This document shows positions 21,385-33,390 of a stretch of 64,000 bases of DNA, piece after piece (within the stretch, counting starts at the first letter, position 1; each line of letters opens with the position of its first letter). A model generated the notes under the pieces. The model ran no database searches. It had not been told where the DNA came from and was given only the letters and a program-made list of their open reading frames with translations. Origin of the DNA: Heligmosomoides polygyrus polygyrus (Eukaryota > Nematoda > Chromadorea > Rhabditida > Heligmosomidae); the NCBI GenBank assembly GCA_947396885.1, contig OX377204.1:93816728-93880727 (forward strand), in the 5' to 3' direction. The position numbers and the translations under genes were made by a program.

Positions 21385-21990
21385 TATCAAGCGATACCGT
21401 GAGCGATAAGCCGCATTATCTGAGTTTTCCGTTGTGAATTCCTGCTAAAGTTATGTAAGTTGTTAATGAATCCAACCCCTGATCTATGGCGAATAACACT
21501 TGACCGTATTTTATCGCCTAAACGAACACCACCAAGAGTCGCTCTTTCAAGTCTTCTTTGGACTTGGGCAGATCGTAGTCTTGTAGCCATTCTTTTGACA
21601 ATGTCCACGTATCGCAACTATAAAGAACAGCAGGGAGCACGCAAAAATTAATGAGCCTCTTTTTCAGCTGGACTTTGACGGCCTTACAACGACGGAACAG
21701 TCGGTATTCAAACAAACTTCTCTTCCTGCTTGAATCCATCTCTTAATCTCTTTTAGTGGGTGGCTTGGGTTTGATAAGAGCTGTCCTAGGTAAACAAATT
21801 CGTTGACGCATTCCATAATTTCTCCATAATTTGATTTGTATTACATCCCCTTCCGTGTCGGTTGTTGATCCACGGATTTTCACCCACTTGGTTCTCGAGT
21901 AATTCATTTTTAATCGGACACCTCTGCAAGATTTTCTGTCATGCTTTTCTCTAAATAACAGAATACTACCTAGAGTTCGAAATAGCATCC
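21385..21990 (-). mobile_element. RTE-clade LINE reverse-transcriptase fragment
   Basis: Minus-strand pieces read RTKWVKIRGSTTDTEGD, a frame containing ECVNEFVYLGQLL, and VLPAVLYSCDTWTLSKEWLQ, the order seen in the thumb region after the catalytic core of RTE/BovB-type elements (FxYLGxxL, then LP.L.Y..ETW). Frames change several times. The YADD box and endonuclease are absent. Confidence 0.65.
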
Positions 21991-22930
21991 TACAGTGTTA
22001 TTGCAGGCCTCGAGACGATTCCGGAATGCAAACACTGCCGCCCGCAGGTAGTTCAAGACGAGGTCATCCCAGGTCTTCTGAAGGAAACGCTTCAGGCTTT
22101 CCAAACATTGATGGGAGTGGCGCTGACCTTATTTTCAATGATCGGCCACAAGGAAAAGTCAAAGGGACTCCAAACTGGCCGGTACCGGTATGTTGGCTAT
22201 AATGTCTGTATCTCTTTGTTTCATTTACAAGGCCGACATGGTGGATCCGCGGTGAGATGATATCGTTGATGAATCTGACCCCTGGTGAGGAGGGCGCCAT
22301 TCCGCAGGATGTGACGACGTCCGGCAGTTCGATTCGGTAGCACTCCTGAACGATCTTGGCCATATGGGTCGGAGCGGAACTCTGTGGGAAGGTTCAGGGT
22401 TGACCATAGAAATGAGACCACACCCAATACCAATTTCCTTGTCGTGTCCTTCAGACAGATCCCACTGTTCACCTTCACTTGCCTTCACCATTTGCTCGAC
22501 AATAACCAGCGGTGTCCTACCAGTCGACGTGATTCAAGCCCAGACCATCATTGAATCCGGGTGATTCAACCGAGTGACGGTACGGCCTTTGGAATTGGCT
22601 TCGCTGATCATTCGAGCCAGAACACTGCTCAATTGTGAAAAGCTTTTCGTCCATGAAAAACACGGTGGCCGTGCCAGACGCGCTTGAGAGAGGAGCGCCA
22701 TATTTCAGGATGTAATTTCTTCATGCGGTCATCCGAGGAATGAGTTTTCTGTAGTTTCAGTGAACGAAGTCCGAGAATATCTCCGATAGAATCTGTGCTC
22801 ACACCCAGCTCTTCAGTCATCTTCCGCAAACTTCTCTCCGAATTTTGTGCAATCCTCCTCTGAACGATTCTCACCATCCTAGGACTCGTAATAGACAGAG
22901 GTCGGCCAATTCAAGGACGATCCATGACCG
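21965..22930 (-). pseudogene. Tc1-like transposase relic, interrupted
   Basis: From right to left on the minus strand: an HTH part (RSLRKMTEELGVSTDSIGDI, about 22770-22850), FFMDEKLFTIEQ in a shifted frame (about 22630), then the C-terminal part SLDFSLWPIIENKVSATP, followed by FLQKTWDDLVLNYLRAAV, at about 22000-22160. The middle is displaced by repeat sequence with a cgttgatgaatctgacccc terminus near 22263. It is the same superfamily as the element at 18151 but a different copy. It overlaps slightly with the RTE fragment boundary. Confidence 0.7.
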
Positions 22931-22959
22931 ATCCTGTTTCCGGTAGCTATGAAGAGTAA

Positions 22960-24480
22960 AATTGATGTTCTACGACGTTCAATAATCAGTTCGCTTTTGG
23001 TAAAAAATAACCTTGAAAATCGAAGCCTTTCAAAAGCGAAGCTTCTTCGACACAAATTTTAGATCAGAACAGTGCCAACTAAATAAAAGTGCGAGATCCA
23101 AAGTTACAGAAATATATGAAAGCAGGGCAAGGACTTTTCGTACACCTTGTGCACTTAAAGGAACAAATAGAGGAAACAGCACAGCAGGAAAGCCTCTACT
23201 CTCAGCATCACCAACCTTGCTTAATCGCGACAAGCAGTCTGTCTATAGAAGAGCAAGAAGCAGAAGCCTGATGTCTATGAAGATCAAGCAATGAAGATCC
23301 GCCGAAGAACTTACTTGGCGCCACATTGCGGTAGTTGTCCTCGACCTTCGGTGCCTCATACTCCCAACACAACGGTCCCAGCTCGCGTTTTAGCTGGAAT
23401 TTTTGATATTTTCGCATCAAAACTTCGTCCAGAAATAGGATCGGTAATATTGAAACTCAGTGCAGCTCACCCCACGGTTAGTATAAATACGCGATCTATA
23501 TATAGAATCCATCCAATATCGGTAGCTAACGCTTTCGCCGATCTCCTCAGTTGGGTAACAACATTTCTGAAATAAACTATTATCGTTTATAAGATTTCCT
23601 ACAACTCTGGTGGCCAATACGGCAGCCCGGCGCCTAGGCTTGCTGACTGTTGGAAACATTGAAGTAAAGCAATTAAGAACATATACCACTTTCATGTCAA
23701 AATGGGCACTGTTCAAATTAAATTGAACATCCTCCGAATCAACACAACGGTATTCCAGATTGTAGCACAGTCTTCGGGATGCCTAAGGAAAATCTTGCAC
23801 GAGTTTTCGTAAAAATTGTAATTCAGCCGCTCCAGTAAGTGAAAAGATGAAATTTTATAGATTTTTATTTTTCATTGAAAAGTTGTGCTTCAAAACATAT
23901 TCTAGAATAGATAAAGGGAGCCGTTTCTCAGCATATTGAAGTAAGCTGCGCTTGTCTAGCTCGCTGCAATTTTAAATTGATTGATAGTGCACATGCTGCT
24001 TACATTAACATATTGACGACATCGCGCGTTTCGCAGTGATGCGCGCGAGGGATAATCGATTTTTAAGCTGGCTCGCGCGTACGCATCATTTATGCTGCGT
24101 ATTGTACCACAGGGTCGCTTTTTGCCGCATTAACAGTGTGGGCTGAATTTTGTTACAAACCGGTAATACCTAACAGCAGCTTTGAAAGGACCTTAGAGGG
24201 AGATGTGCGGAATTTGCGTTTAATGATAGGAATTCCGATTTATGTCATTTTGTCCTGCGTTTTCTGTTCCGATATTTTGAACTGCAATGAGGAAGCGATG
24301 CGGAAAATACTGCGTAGAACTTGTTGAATTCAATAATGAAGGCTGAAGAACGAAAAACTTGTGCAAGCAAAACGTACCTACTATGCTCACTTGCTATGTG
24401 AGAAACAGCACTTTCATTCCTAAAATCACTACATTAACTTTTTTCGAAGGGTCTGTAGTTTACGCTCAATTGTACCATTT
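22960..24480. other. No recognised gene or element
   Basis: Short ORFs only, with no conserved motif. A GC-rich palindromic patch with gcgcgcgag and tcgcgcgta occurs at 24020-24085. Confidence 0.4.
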
Positions 24481-24639
24481 CTTCGGTGGAATCATTTTTT
24501 GAGCGAACGGAGCTCCGCTGTCAAAGAGCAACGCAGACGCAGAGGCTGATGCCCCGCCCTTTAAACATCTTCGGAGCCCTCCCTCTAAACATTTTCGGAG
24601 CCGCCGACCGTCGCAGTGGCAGCGACTGCCCATGTTCCC

Positions 24640-27600
24640 CTGGACCACGCTCGCACTCCTTCCCGCATATATTTACCTCTTCTACTTTTATACATTTATC
24701 CTTGTCCTCATTTATCCCAAGACCTTCTCATTATCACTAATTCTCATTGAATACGGAGAAATCAATAAATCGGATGATTCTTTAAACAGATTGATATATT
24801 CCTGTATTAGTCTTTGTGTTTGGCTTTGATATTTCTACTACCGATACGCCTTGTAATCCGTTATACGCCTTGTGATTTATCAAACGTTATTTGTATCTAA
24901 ATGGTTTGATTAATAAAATTTGATGACTAAAAGCTGAGTCGATTCGTGTCGGTGTTTGCTTGCGTAACTACTTGCTCAAACTCTACCATTGAACGAGCAA
25001 CCTTTCCGCATTATGCTCGCTTGTTTCCCTAAAAGCCACCCTTTAGGCTCTGCTGGAACGCGCACATGATGAACACCCCAGGTAGCGTGTTTGAACACGT
25101 TCCTACTGAATGTTATCAGATCATTTGGACAAATGGAGTTCATTCTTCTCCGGCTTCGACTTTTCGGCTGGCTGAAGACTCCTAGCGTCTCACAAGTTCT
25201 TTTCCCTATTTTTGCTACTTCTGTGATTCTTGTAAAGTGTCTCCATCAAATGAAGGCATCTGTGGCTCACGCTGGCTACAGATGCCGTCATTTGATAACG
25301 AAACGTCTCAAGAACCATAAAACATACATAGATAGAGGCAGGTGAAATTTTGAAGCCCTTCTTGTCTTCACTCCACTGAAGGGTATCTCTATCCTTTGGT
25401 TGTGTTACATTTTTTCACGATAGAGTCGAGATCTGGAGTTATGTGAGTTGGGGAGGGTGCGGAACCTGGTAGACTTAGATACTTCCGATACACCGCTTTC
25501 GGTAGGACAGACAATTTAGCTTTGCACTAGGATTGTGCTAGAATAGTGAGCTATGTATGAAAAAAGGCATGAAAATTTCACTGTCATAAGTCCACCCCCC
25601 CCCCACTCGTCTTGTGCCCTAGATTTTTCTGTGTTTCAGATTTAAAGGAGCTAAAAGGACCCTCAGTCGTTTGATTTTTTCTTTATTCCTATTCTTGTAG
25701 CATTACCTGTTGTATTTTCTACACCATCAACTTAACTATTTTATTATTTTGTTGTAGTTTTTGAAACAGCTTCGTCTCTTCTTTGGTTTACCAAGTGTTA
25801 CCTACTCGACCAATACATTAACCTTGACCCATTCAGACTTTTGCTGTTGGTGTTCTTTACCGTTTTCTTTGGAAATTTTAATGTGATTGTTCGCTTTGGC
25901 GCTATCCGACTGTGATGTGTGCAGATTTTGCGAAAAAGTTGTATAGCTATTTAGATAATTATCGATAGGAATCTAAAGCCATAAGATTTAGCAGGGATCC
26001 ACCGTCACATACCATGGCACACCCACGTGGTGTACAGCTCTTGGTCGTAGTATTGCTGGTGACTGGAGTGCAATAAATGATAATGATAATGACATCTACG
26101 CCGGGAAGGTGTTGTTCATCCACTGTCGAATCTGTATTCGAGGTTCTCCCGGACATTCTCATTTTACGCACCATCTTCTTCCGTCAGGTGAGCCTCCTAA
26201 TCTTTTCTACAACACTAACTTCCTGCTGACTTCCTTCTGACTTCCTACTCAATCAACAGCTAATATGCCATATATTGGTGAATCCCTGGTGAAATGTCAG
26301 CAGCTGAAAGCTGAAAAACCTACAGGACATAAGGTTATTTGGTTCGTGATCCCTACCCCTCACTTGCGGCTGTTATGCTGTTATACTAATTTTTATTTCG
26401 TTGAATTGCACGATTCCGGGGAAAAGGCGTTTTTAAATTCCTTATGTAGTTATCTGATTAGCTAATTCTTTCGTCAAATCTCTGCACCCAGCTTAGTCGG
26501 ATAGCGCCGAAAAATTCATTGTCATAACTCCACCCCCCCCCCCCTGCTCGTATTGGATTTTTTGTATTTGAAGTGTTTTTTTTTATTTCATAGCACAGTT
26601 AGAAGACATTTCTATCGTTTTCTGTTCTTTAGTCCTGCAGTATTATCTGTTTGTAGTGTATCATCTTGATTCTTTTCTTCTTTGCTGGTGTTCGCAACGC
26701 TGTCGTCGCTTCTTTGCTTTGCCGAGTGATTGTCTACGTAGACCAGCACCCTAATCTCGGTCCATTCCTCTGTTTGTTGTTCTTTATAGCTTTCTTTGGA
26801 AGTTTACTCTCGTTTTTCGACTATAATAAAGATTCATTTCTATTCAGAACGCTGTGAAACATCAGAAACACCACTACGGTAGCAAGAAGCCAGTACACGC
26901 ATGAGATGAAGTACGCTCCACCCAAGGATAATGCGTAGGCGAGCTTTGCACAACTGCAACAAAGCAAGAATCAATGGCGAAACGGCAATAAGCGAAGATA
27001 CTATAAAATAGTGAAGGATTTGAGACACTTCTGGTCCGGAAGCGGAAGAGTAAGTGTAAACTTGGAGTAGCAGCTCTCTGCTCTCCAGCAGTGGAATACC
27101 GCGTGAGTTTAACTTGTTAAACGAAATTTTCGTTGTTGTTCAGCATTGAATCAGAAATACTAGCGCGAATCAGGCGTTTGGTCAAGTAAACTGGACCACG
27201 ACGTCCTCTTATGTTTCGCCGCGTCAGAAAAAGAGAAAAAGGTCTAATAGGCAGGCCATTGAACTCATAACCTAAGATTGGCGGCGAAGAAAAAATTTCA
27301 TGAGAAACGTCAAGAAATAAAGACTCGTATTGAGCTGCTGGTTTATATAAGAATTGCACTGCTTTGCTTGCTTGCAGATCTCGTGTACAAATTCTATGCC
27401 TAATTTGCATTACAACCCATTTCTATTACATGGCAATAGCCTCCGCTGAATGAAATCATTCACGACTACCACATCTATCACAACTTCGACTCGCACAGGC
27501 ACTGTTGACAAAGCCTTGCCTCCATCTTGCTACATGGCCAAAGCCGACGATATGACTGCCCTACTGATAGTTTGCTCGAAGCCACAGACAGCCGTAGTCG

Positions 27601-30600
27601 ACTATGCAAGAGAGTGGTACTTGCACAAAATGGAGGAAGTACGAAGCTGACTCGAATTCTTGCGAGCAGATACGAGTGAGAGGAGAGGGTACGACGAGAA
27701 CGAGAACGATTACTATGAATCTCTGGTTCCTTTGCACTTATAATAGTGTTGATCATTAAGGAGGAATGGAGCATGTACATGACGCACAGACGGTCTTCCG
27801 TGCCAGACAAGGTGTCGCTACCCACGAGTTCGTTGACGCGCTCGTCAATTATCCGGTGGATCCATGATGTTCTAGCACTACACGGAGGAGAAGCTTGAAA
27901 AGCTTGCTAGCTTACTCTAAGCTGGCATTACTCCATACCCACGCAGCGCGACTCGGCCACCCTGGGTATCCAGAAGGCCAGAACGCCCAGAAGTCCCTGG
28001 CTTCGCAGCCGACTGCGCTGCGGGTCCTTGGAACTCCTACTGAGGAAGAAGCGTTCTGAAAGGTGCATTACGTTTCAAGAACTGTGAACTATTCTAGCCT
28101 CTGAATATGACGAATTCGTCGAAACGTTGGGATTAATTGAAAGGCTCATTTAAAAACCTCATGTATGGCACATAAGAAGAAATTCTGGGTAGAACAGAAA
28201 CACTATAAATGTGGCAATTCGAGGATTGGCGGCGTGAGGTGCCAACGTGGGGCAGGCTCTTAAGTAGTGTAATTATCACGTCGGGTGTTGATGTGTAAGG
28301 TATCGGTCCTTGAGAGCCCCTAAGTTGATTTCTTCATTTTATATTATTTGAAATTAGTAATCGCAAGATAAGCGATGTGTTTGTAGGCCTGATGATGCTG
28401 CTACAAGAGCGAAAGCTCGCCAGTAAGGAAGAGCCCCAACTGTTCAAAGCATTTCGCAAATAATACCGACATTATTGCTGACATTACCATTACAACATTT
28501 TATTGCTACCTTCCGCAAGGAGATGTAGGTGTTATGAATACACAAGATTTTATATTTTTAAATAATAAAGTAATTTTATATAAAAAAATAAAATTAATTA
28601 ACTAAAATAATATATAAAATAAAATGAAATAATAAAAAATTGAAATGAATAAAGTTTATTGTGTTCAGTGTGTTTCTTTTCAATTGTAAAACTTAGGTTA
28701 AAATAGGTAAAAATACAATAATATAATACCCTTTACTGTACGAACAACTAAACTAATTAGTTACCTTCTTCACTGAAGAGCCTCGGGGTAACAAATTTTA
28801 AACATGTTTTGTACGAATGTAGAGGTGAAACAGAACATGTTTAATGTTGTTGTTAGTTGTCAATTTTTTCGTCGTTAATGTCATTTGTTTACGGTGATCG
28901 TACCGTTGAGTCATGTGATGTTGAAGAAATATGAGATGTTACATATGTAATACGTATAGATGTGCATATAATTTCATTAACTGACACAGTAGCGACGTGG
29001 TCAACAATGGACCAACAAGGTGAGTTCATCCTCTTGTCGTCTGTTTTTTTCGCCTTCCATCTAAGACCATGTTTGAAAAGGCAGGGTTGAAGTGTTCGGA
29101 TAGGTAAGAAAAAATAATCCGTATCTTCAAACACATTTTATGCCTCTGAAGACGACAAACAGGCCGAAACATAAGACCTCTCAATGAATTCGTCCACCTG
29201 TTAACCTCGTTCGGCACAGAAGCATCACAACAATAACAACGAGGTTCCTTTAGAACCGAGAAAAACACCGGAATGGAGGTATGAGATTTATCCTTCTGAT
29301 GTAGCTCCATACGCAGCTGTGGCAATGTCGGCTTACAAGTTACTGTTGCTGCTTATACAGCTACACCCGGTCTATAGGACACGTTATCAACACCAGCAGC
29401 CAGCCCTGCTGCTCTGTGGTATTTGTTGTGCCGCACCTCTGGTAGCGAAAGAAAGCTGTGGGGCGAGACTGCGGCTGCATGGTTTGAGCAATTTAATGGC
29501 AGCTGGACAAGGATCACCACTGCAGGAGGCCGATAAAACCCCAGTACCGAGGACTTTGTAAACTTTGCTGCAATACAGTCGAGCAGCACACAACGCGAAG
29601 GCATCCTAGAGATGCATAATGAGGTGCCATGATTGGAAAGCAATCAAAGACTGCAAACTACCTCACCAAAGAGGTGCAGCAGTCCCCGACTGTTATTGCA
29701 GCCCTTTACAGATTGAGTTAATGCACTGAGGATAGATCTGATAACGCCAACTCCACAAGATTGCACGGCAACGAACGACCCAGGACGTTGGAGGGAGCGG
29801 TTGCCACCAGCAGTGCTTCCATATTACTGGGAGGAGGTCATTCCTCATCGGATCCGCAAGTCCGAAGAAAACAACGCTGCCGCGCCCGCTCCACCCCACA
29901 TAAAATGCATCCCGGCCGGAAGACACGACCATGGAGACCTGCGGATGAGGTAATTTTTAATGTGAAAAACAAATAGTAATAGTTTTTTGTGATTGTTATA
30001 AAGTGTAATGTACGATGGAAGGGAAAGTCACTCGTCAATACGTTTATAAGAGGTCTGCTTCCCGAACCAGTTCCAACCTTGGTGTCCTGAGATCCACAAC
30101 GTTAATATACGACACGATTTACGTTACCCTTGCTGAGGCGAGTGGTGTACTACAAAGGAGTTATTTTTGGGAGAAGAGGACTAGGATCAGCTGATCGTCA
30201 TACTTTATTTAATTTAAATGTGTTGTGTGGTGAGTGATACTGGAGTATCACTCATCAGGTTACATACAAAACACCGCCGCCTCCCCAGCAGAACGCTGTT
30301 GGCACTCAGCAGTCAAGAGCAGCAGAGGTGGCCACGATAAATATTTTTTCCACGAGAGTGTATTCCTTTTCGTCATAACAGACCACCTATCAATTGTCGC
30401 AAAATTACTCAACATTGCAAGACTCCCCAGAAACCTCCGATCATCTCAACCAGTTCTAGTCTAGCCTTGTTTTGCATTCTCTGGAATCTCGCCGAAAAGC
30501 CAAGGATGCCTGTGTTGCTTTTAAATTTCTGAGTGGGACGTTATAAGCGGACAATAAAAAATTTATCGAATAGCATTCTTAAGAACTAGAGGTAGCTCCG

Positions 30601-31310
30601 TGAAAATCACCTATAACACTCCAAAAACGAGCCTGAGGTCTTACACATTTAAAAATGTGGTAGACTCCTTGTTTTCTACCTTTCAACACAAGACTAGGTA
30701 TCGACTCTTATGTTACAGTTGTTTTGTTGTGTTGAGTGATTGTGTTTTTATGTCTACCTTATGTAGCGTATTGAATAAATAAATAAATAAATAAATAAAC
30801 CCCTTCAATGTACTTCTTTCCGAGCGAAAGGTTCTACACCGTCACAATGAACATACCTATCGCTTCACTATCCTGGTCTGCTATCCAACCGTCTCACTTC
30901 AACAGTATAACCAAATGAATTCGGACGCTGCCGTACTATTGGAAGTAAAGAAATTCAACAATTCGTAGTGAGAGTTTCACGAAGTGATATAAGGAGTAAC
31001 TGATAAACTGTAAATTGCACAGCCCACGAATCCACCAAACCTGCAGTCCACGAAGCCCACAAAGCCGCAGCCCATGAGGTCGCCGTAGCCGCAACGGAAG
31101 TCCGCGACGAAGAAGCACCGACGAGGGAGCAGAGCTTCTCAGACAGAGTGGGGAAAAAGATAATAAATTTTTGATTTAAAATGATATGTGGAATGACTAA
31201 TTGAGGGAACGGAAGCGGCAAAAAAGTAGTCGAGGTTCAACAATTCGTAGCGAGTTTCATGAAGTGATATAAGGAGGAAGTGATAAACTGTAAATCGCAC
31301 AGCTCACGAA
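24640..31310. repeat. Segmental duplication, copy 1
   Basis: Anchors in the same order as copy 2 (31330-39450): tacctcttctactttta (24672 / 31361), a stretch with tatctgttgtagtg-like sequence (26640 / 33777), aagaatcaatggcgaaac (26967 / 34588), cctctgaagacgacaaacag (29133 / 36690), ccatattactgggaggaggt (29819 / 37378) and a part with ttcaacaattcgtag (30955 / 39121). Offset is about 6.6 kb before the hAT insertion in copy 2 and 7.5-8.1 kb after it. A segment at 25560-25920 is repeated again at 26500-26870. ORFs are short. One open stretch, YYWEEVIPHRIRKSEENN then CIPAGRHDHGDLRM at 29822-29950, ends at a plausible donor (AG|gtaatt) but is unidentified. Confidence 0.8.
29822..29951 (+). CDS. Possible exon of unknown gene in duplication copy 1
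   Basis: Frame TAT TAC TGG GAG gives YYWEEVIPHRIRKSEENN followed by a proline/alanine stretch and CIPAGRHDHGDLRM, ending at AG|gtaatt. The corresponding sequence in copy 2 (37381-37510) keeps the DNA but loses the frame. No family recognised. It could equally be non-coding. Confidence 0.25.
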
Positions 31311-31942
31311 TCCACCAAACCTGATTGCCTCTGTTCCCTCATAGATCTCCTTCCCGAATTCTTTACCTCTTCTACTTTTACACGTTTATCCTTTTCTCAT
31401 TTATCCCATACAGTCACTGAATACACAGAAAAAGGATGCCATATTCCTGTGTTACTCGTTTGTATTTGGCAATCCTACGATCGATATGCCTTGTGACTTA
31501 TCGTACCCTATTTGACATACAAATGGTTTAATCACTCAAATTTGAGGAGTAAAAGCTGAGTAGTATCAATCCCTGTCGGTGTGCTCGAGTAGCTACTCTG
31601 TCAAACAGTACCACTGAATGAGCACCGTTTCCGTCTTGTGGTCGCTTGCATCCAAAAAGAAAGGCGTTGGGCTCTGCTAGGAACGAGAACATGATAAGCA
31701 TATCAGCGAGCGCGTTTCAACATGATTCTGCTGTGTTTTATCAAATCGTTTGAACGAATGGAGCTCATTTTTCTCCGCCTTCGACTCCTCGGTTGGCTGA
31801 AGACCTCTGGCGTCTCACCAGCCTCTTCCTATTTCTGTTACTTTTATGTTTCTTTCGACATGTCGCCATCAAATGACCCGCGCTGACTACAGATCCCGTC
31901 GTTTGATGGCGAAACGTCAGAAAAATCATGAAACATGCACAT

Positions 31943-33390
31943 CAGGGGTGCACACGAAATTCTGGGCGTTAAATTTTCTTAACGAAATTTTTTAACGGAA
32001 AATTTTCGTTAAATTTCCGGTAAATCGTTAAATTTCGTTAAAAAATACATTTAGCCGTAAACCATTATTTCAACTGGAAAAAGGAAAATCTTATACGTTT
32101 CAACTTCAGGAGATCAACAACTAACGTTCAAGGAATGGAGTGTAACACTGCAATGGAAAATAAACAAATCATCATCAACAAACACAGAAAAATAAACAAG
32201 CCTTCAGCAACAAATTATCTACAGGGCATAGAATAAGAACAACTATGGAATTACCATTCAAGGCAAGATGATCATCGGTAAGGCATCCTGAAATGTGCGA
32301 TCAGGCAGGTACCCGGAGTTCCACCCTCCCCTTGTTCTTTTGTTAGACTGTTCTACGAACATGTGCAATCTCCGTGCAGGCACTAGCCCATTAAGTACAG
32401 AAAGAATGAATAAAAATACAGTAAAAACCGCTTTGGAATGATAACACGTTGACGAACGCACAATTTTCGATTTCATGGTCCGTGGGACCAATCATATTTT
32501 TGCAACGTCGGGACAGTGATATGACATCATGTCACAGGGTCCCACACTGCCGAGAAGGTGTGACACGCCGTCTTCGTATTAACGTTCAGGAAAGGTAGCT
32601 TTCCAAGTTTTTGTTGTTAGCGTTTTTGTAAAATAGCTTAAAATACGTAAAATACATCCAGCGGCCGAAAACATTCGCTCCGTCTCGACTGCTCCAGGAG
32701 GGCAAAAGTAGCTTGTGGTGAGAATAGGCATATCTTACGAGGTTAGACCAGTATCTTTGTGAATTCGTTGACCTGCTTGGGGATTCGGCGAAGGAATTTC
32801 TAGCTCCAAAGTACATTAAAGGATAAAGATAAAAGATGGCGATACTCAATCCCTTCTGGGATACGCCGCTCATTCTACTTCTACGGGATACCCTGGAGAC
32901 AATGGCATGCGGTGGCCAGCCGATGAAGAAATCAGCGCTCTGTCCTTCCCAGGCAAGTTCGGTACCAATTCACCGACCCCAGAGGGATCGACGGTTTGGT
33001 TGGCCTGGGCGGAAAATCCCGAAGAAGGACCAGCGACCTGGAATAGGGTGCACGCGACAGCCATCACCTCCTCCGACTGCGCTACACGTGCTCCTAAAAT
33101 GTATTATTTCTAAAAATTCAAAACCAATTGAATTGATAAAAACATCAAAAAATTCTTGCTGATTTCAACAGTTTTCCAGGAACAGTTCTATTCAGGAGGA
33201 AGAGACCTGCAACATTAGAGAATACTGAGGGTAAATGTGAAAAAAATGTAAACTCACTGAGAAAAAAGTCCGTTAAAAATTCCGTTAAATTCCTAAAAAT
33301 TTCCGTTAAGTCGTTAAGCCAGATTTTACCGAAAAATGCCGTTAATTCGTTAAATTCGTTAAATCGTTAACCGTTAAATGTGCACCCCTG
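31943..33390. mobile_element. hAT-like non-autonomous transposon with perfect 8-bp TSD
   Basis: Ends CAGGGGTGCACA and TGTGCACCCCTG are perfect inverted repeats, flanked by identical 8-bp duplications ATGCACAT at 31935-31942 and 33391-33398. Subterminal regions (31965-32060 and 33255-33375) are filled with short cgttaaat/atttaacg repeats, common in hAT ends. No transposase frame is visible in the 1448 bp. It carries two passengers: two units of the GTGACACGACATCGTGTCAC minisatellite (32515-32580) and a SINE-like segment (32835-33100). It is inserted in segmental duplication copy 2. Confidence 0.9.
32835..33100 (-). repeat. tRNA-like SINE segment inside the hAT element
   Basis: On the minus strand it starts near 33095 with gtgtagcgcagtcggaggag, an A-box-like sequence, and contains ttggcctgggcggaaa-like and cggtggccagccgatg blocks. 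The same unit, in opposite orientation, lies at 50590-50885. No coding content. Confidence 0.65.
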
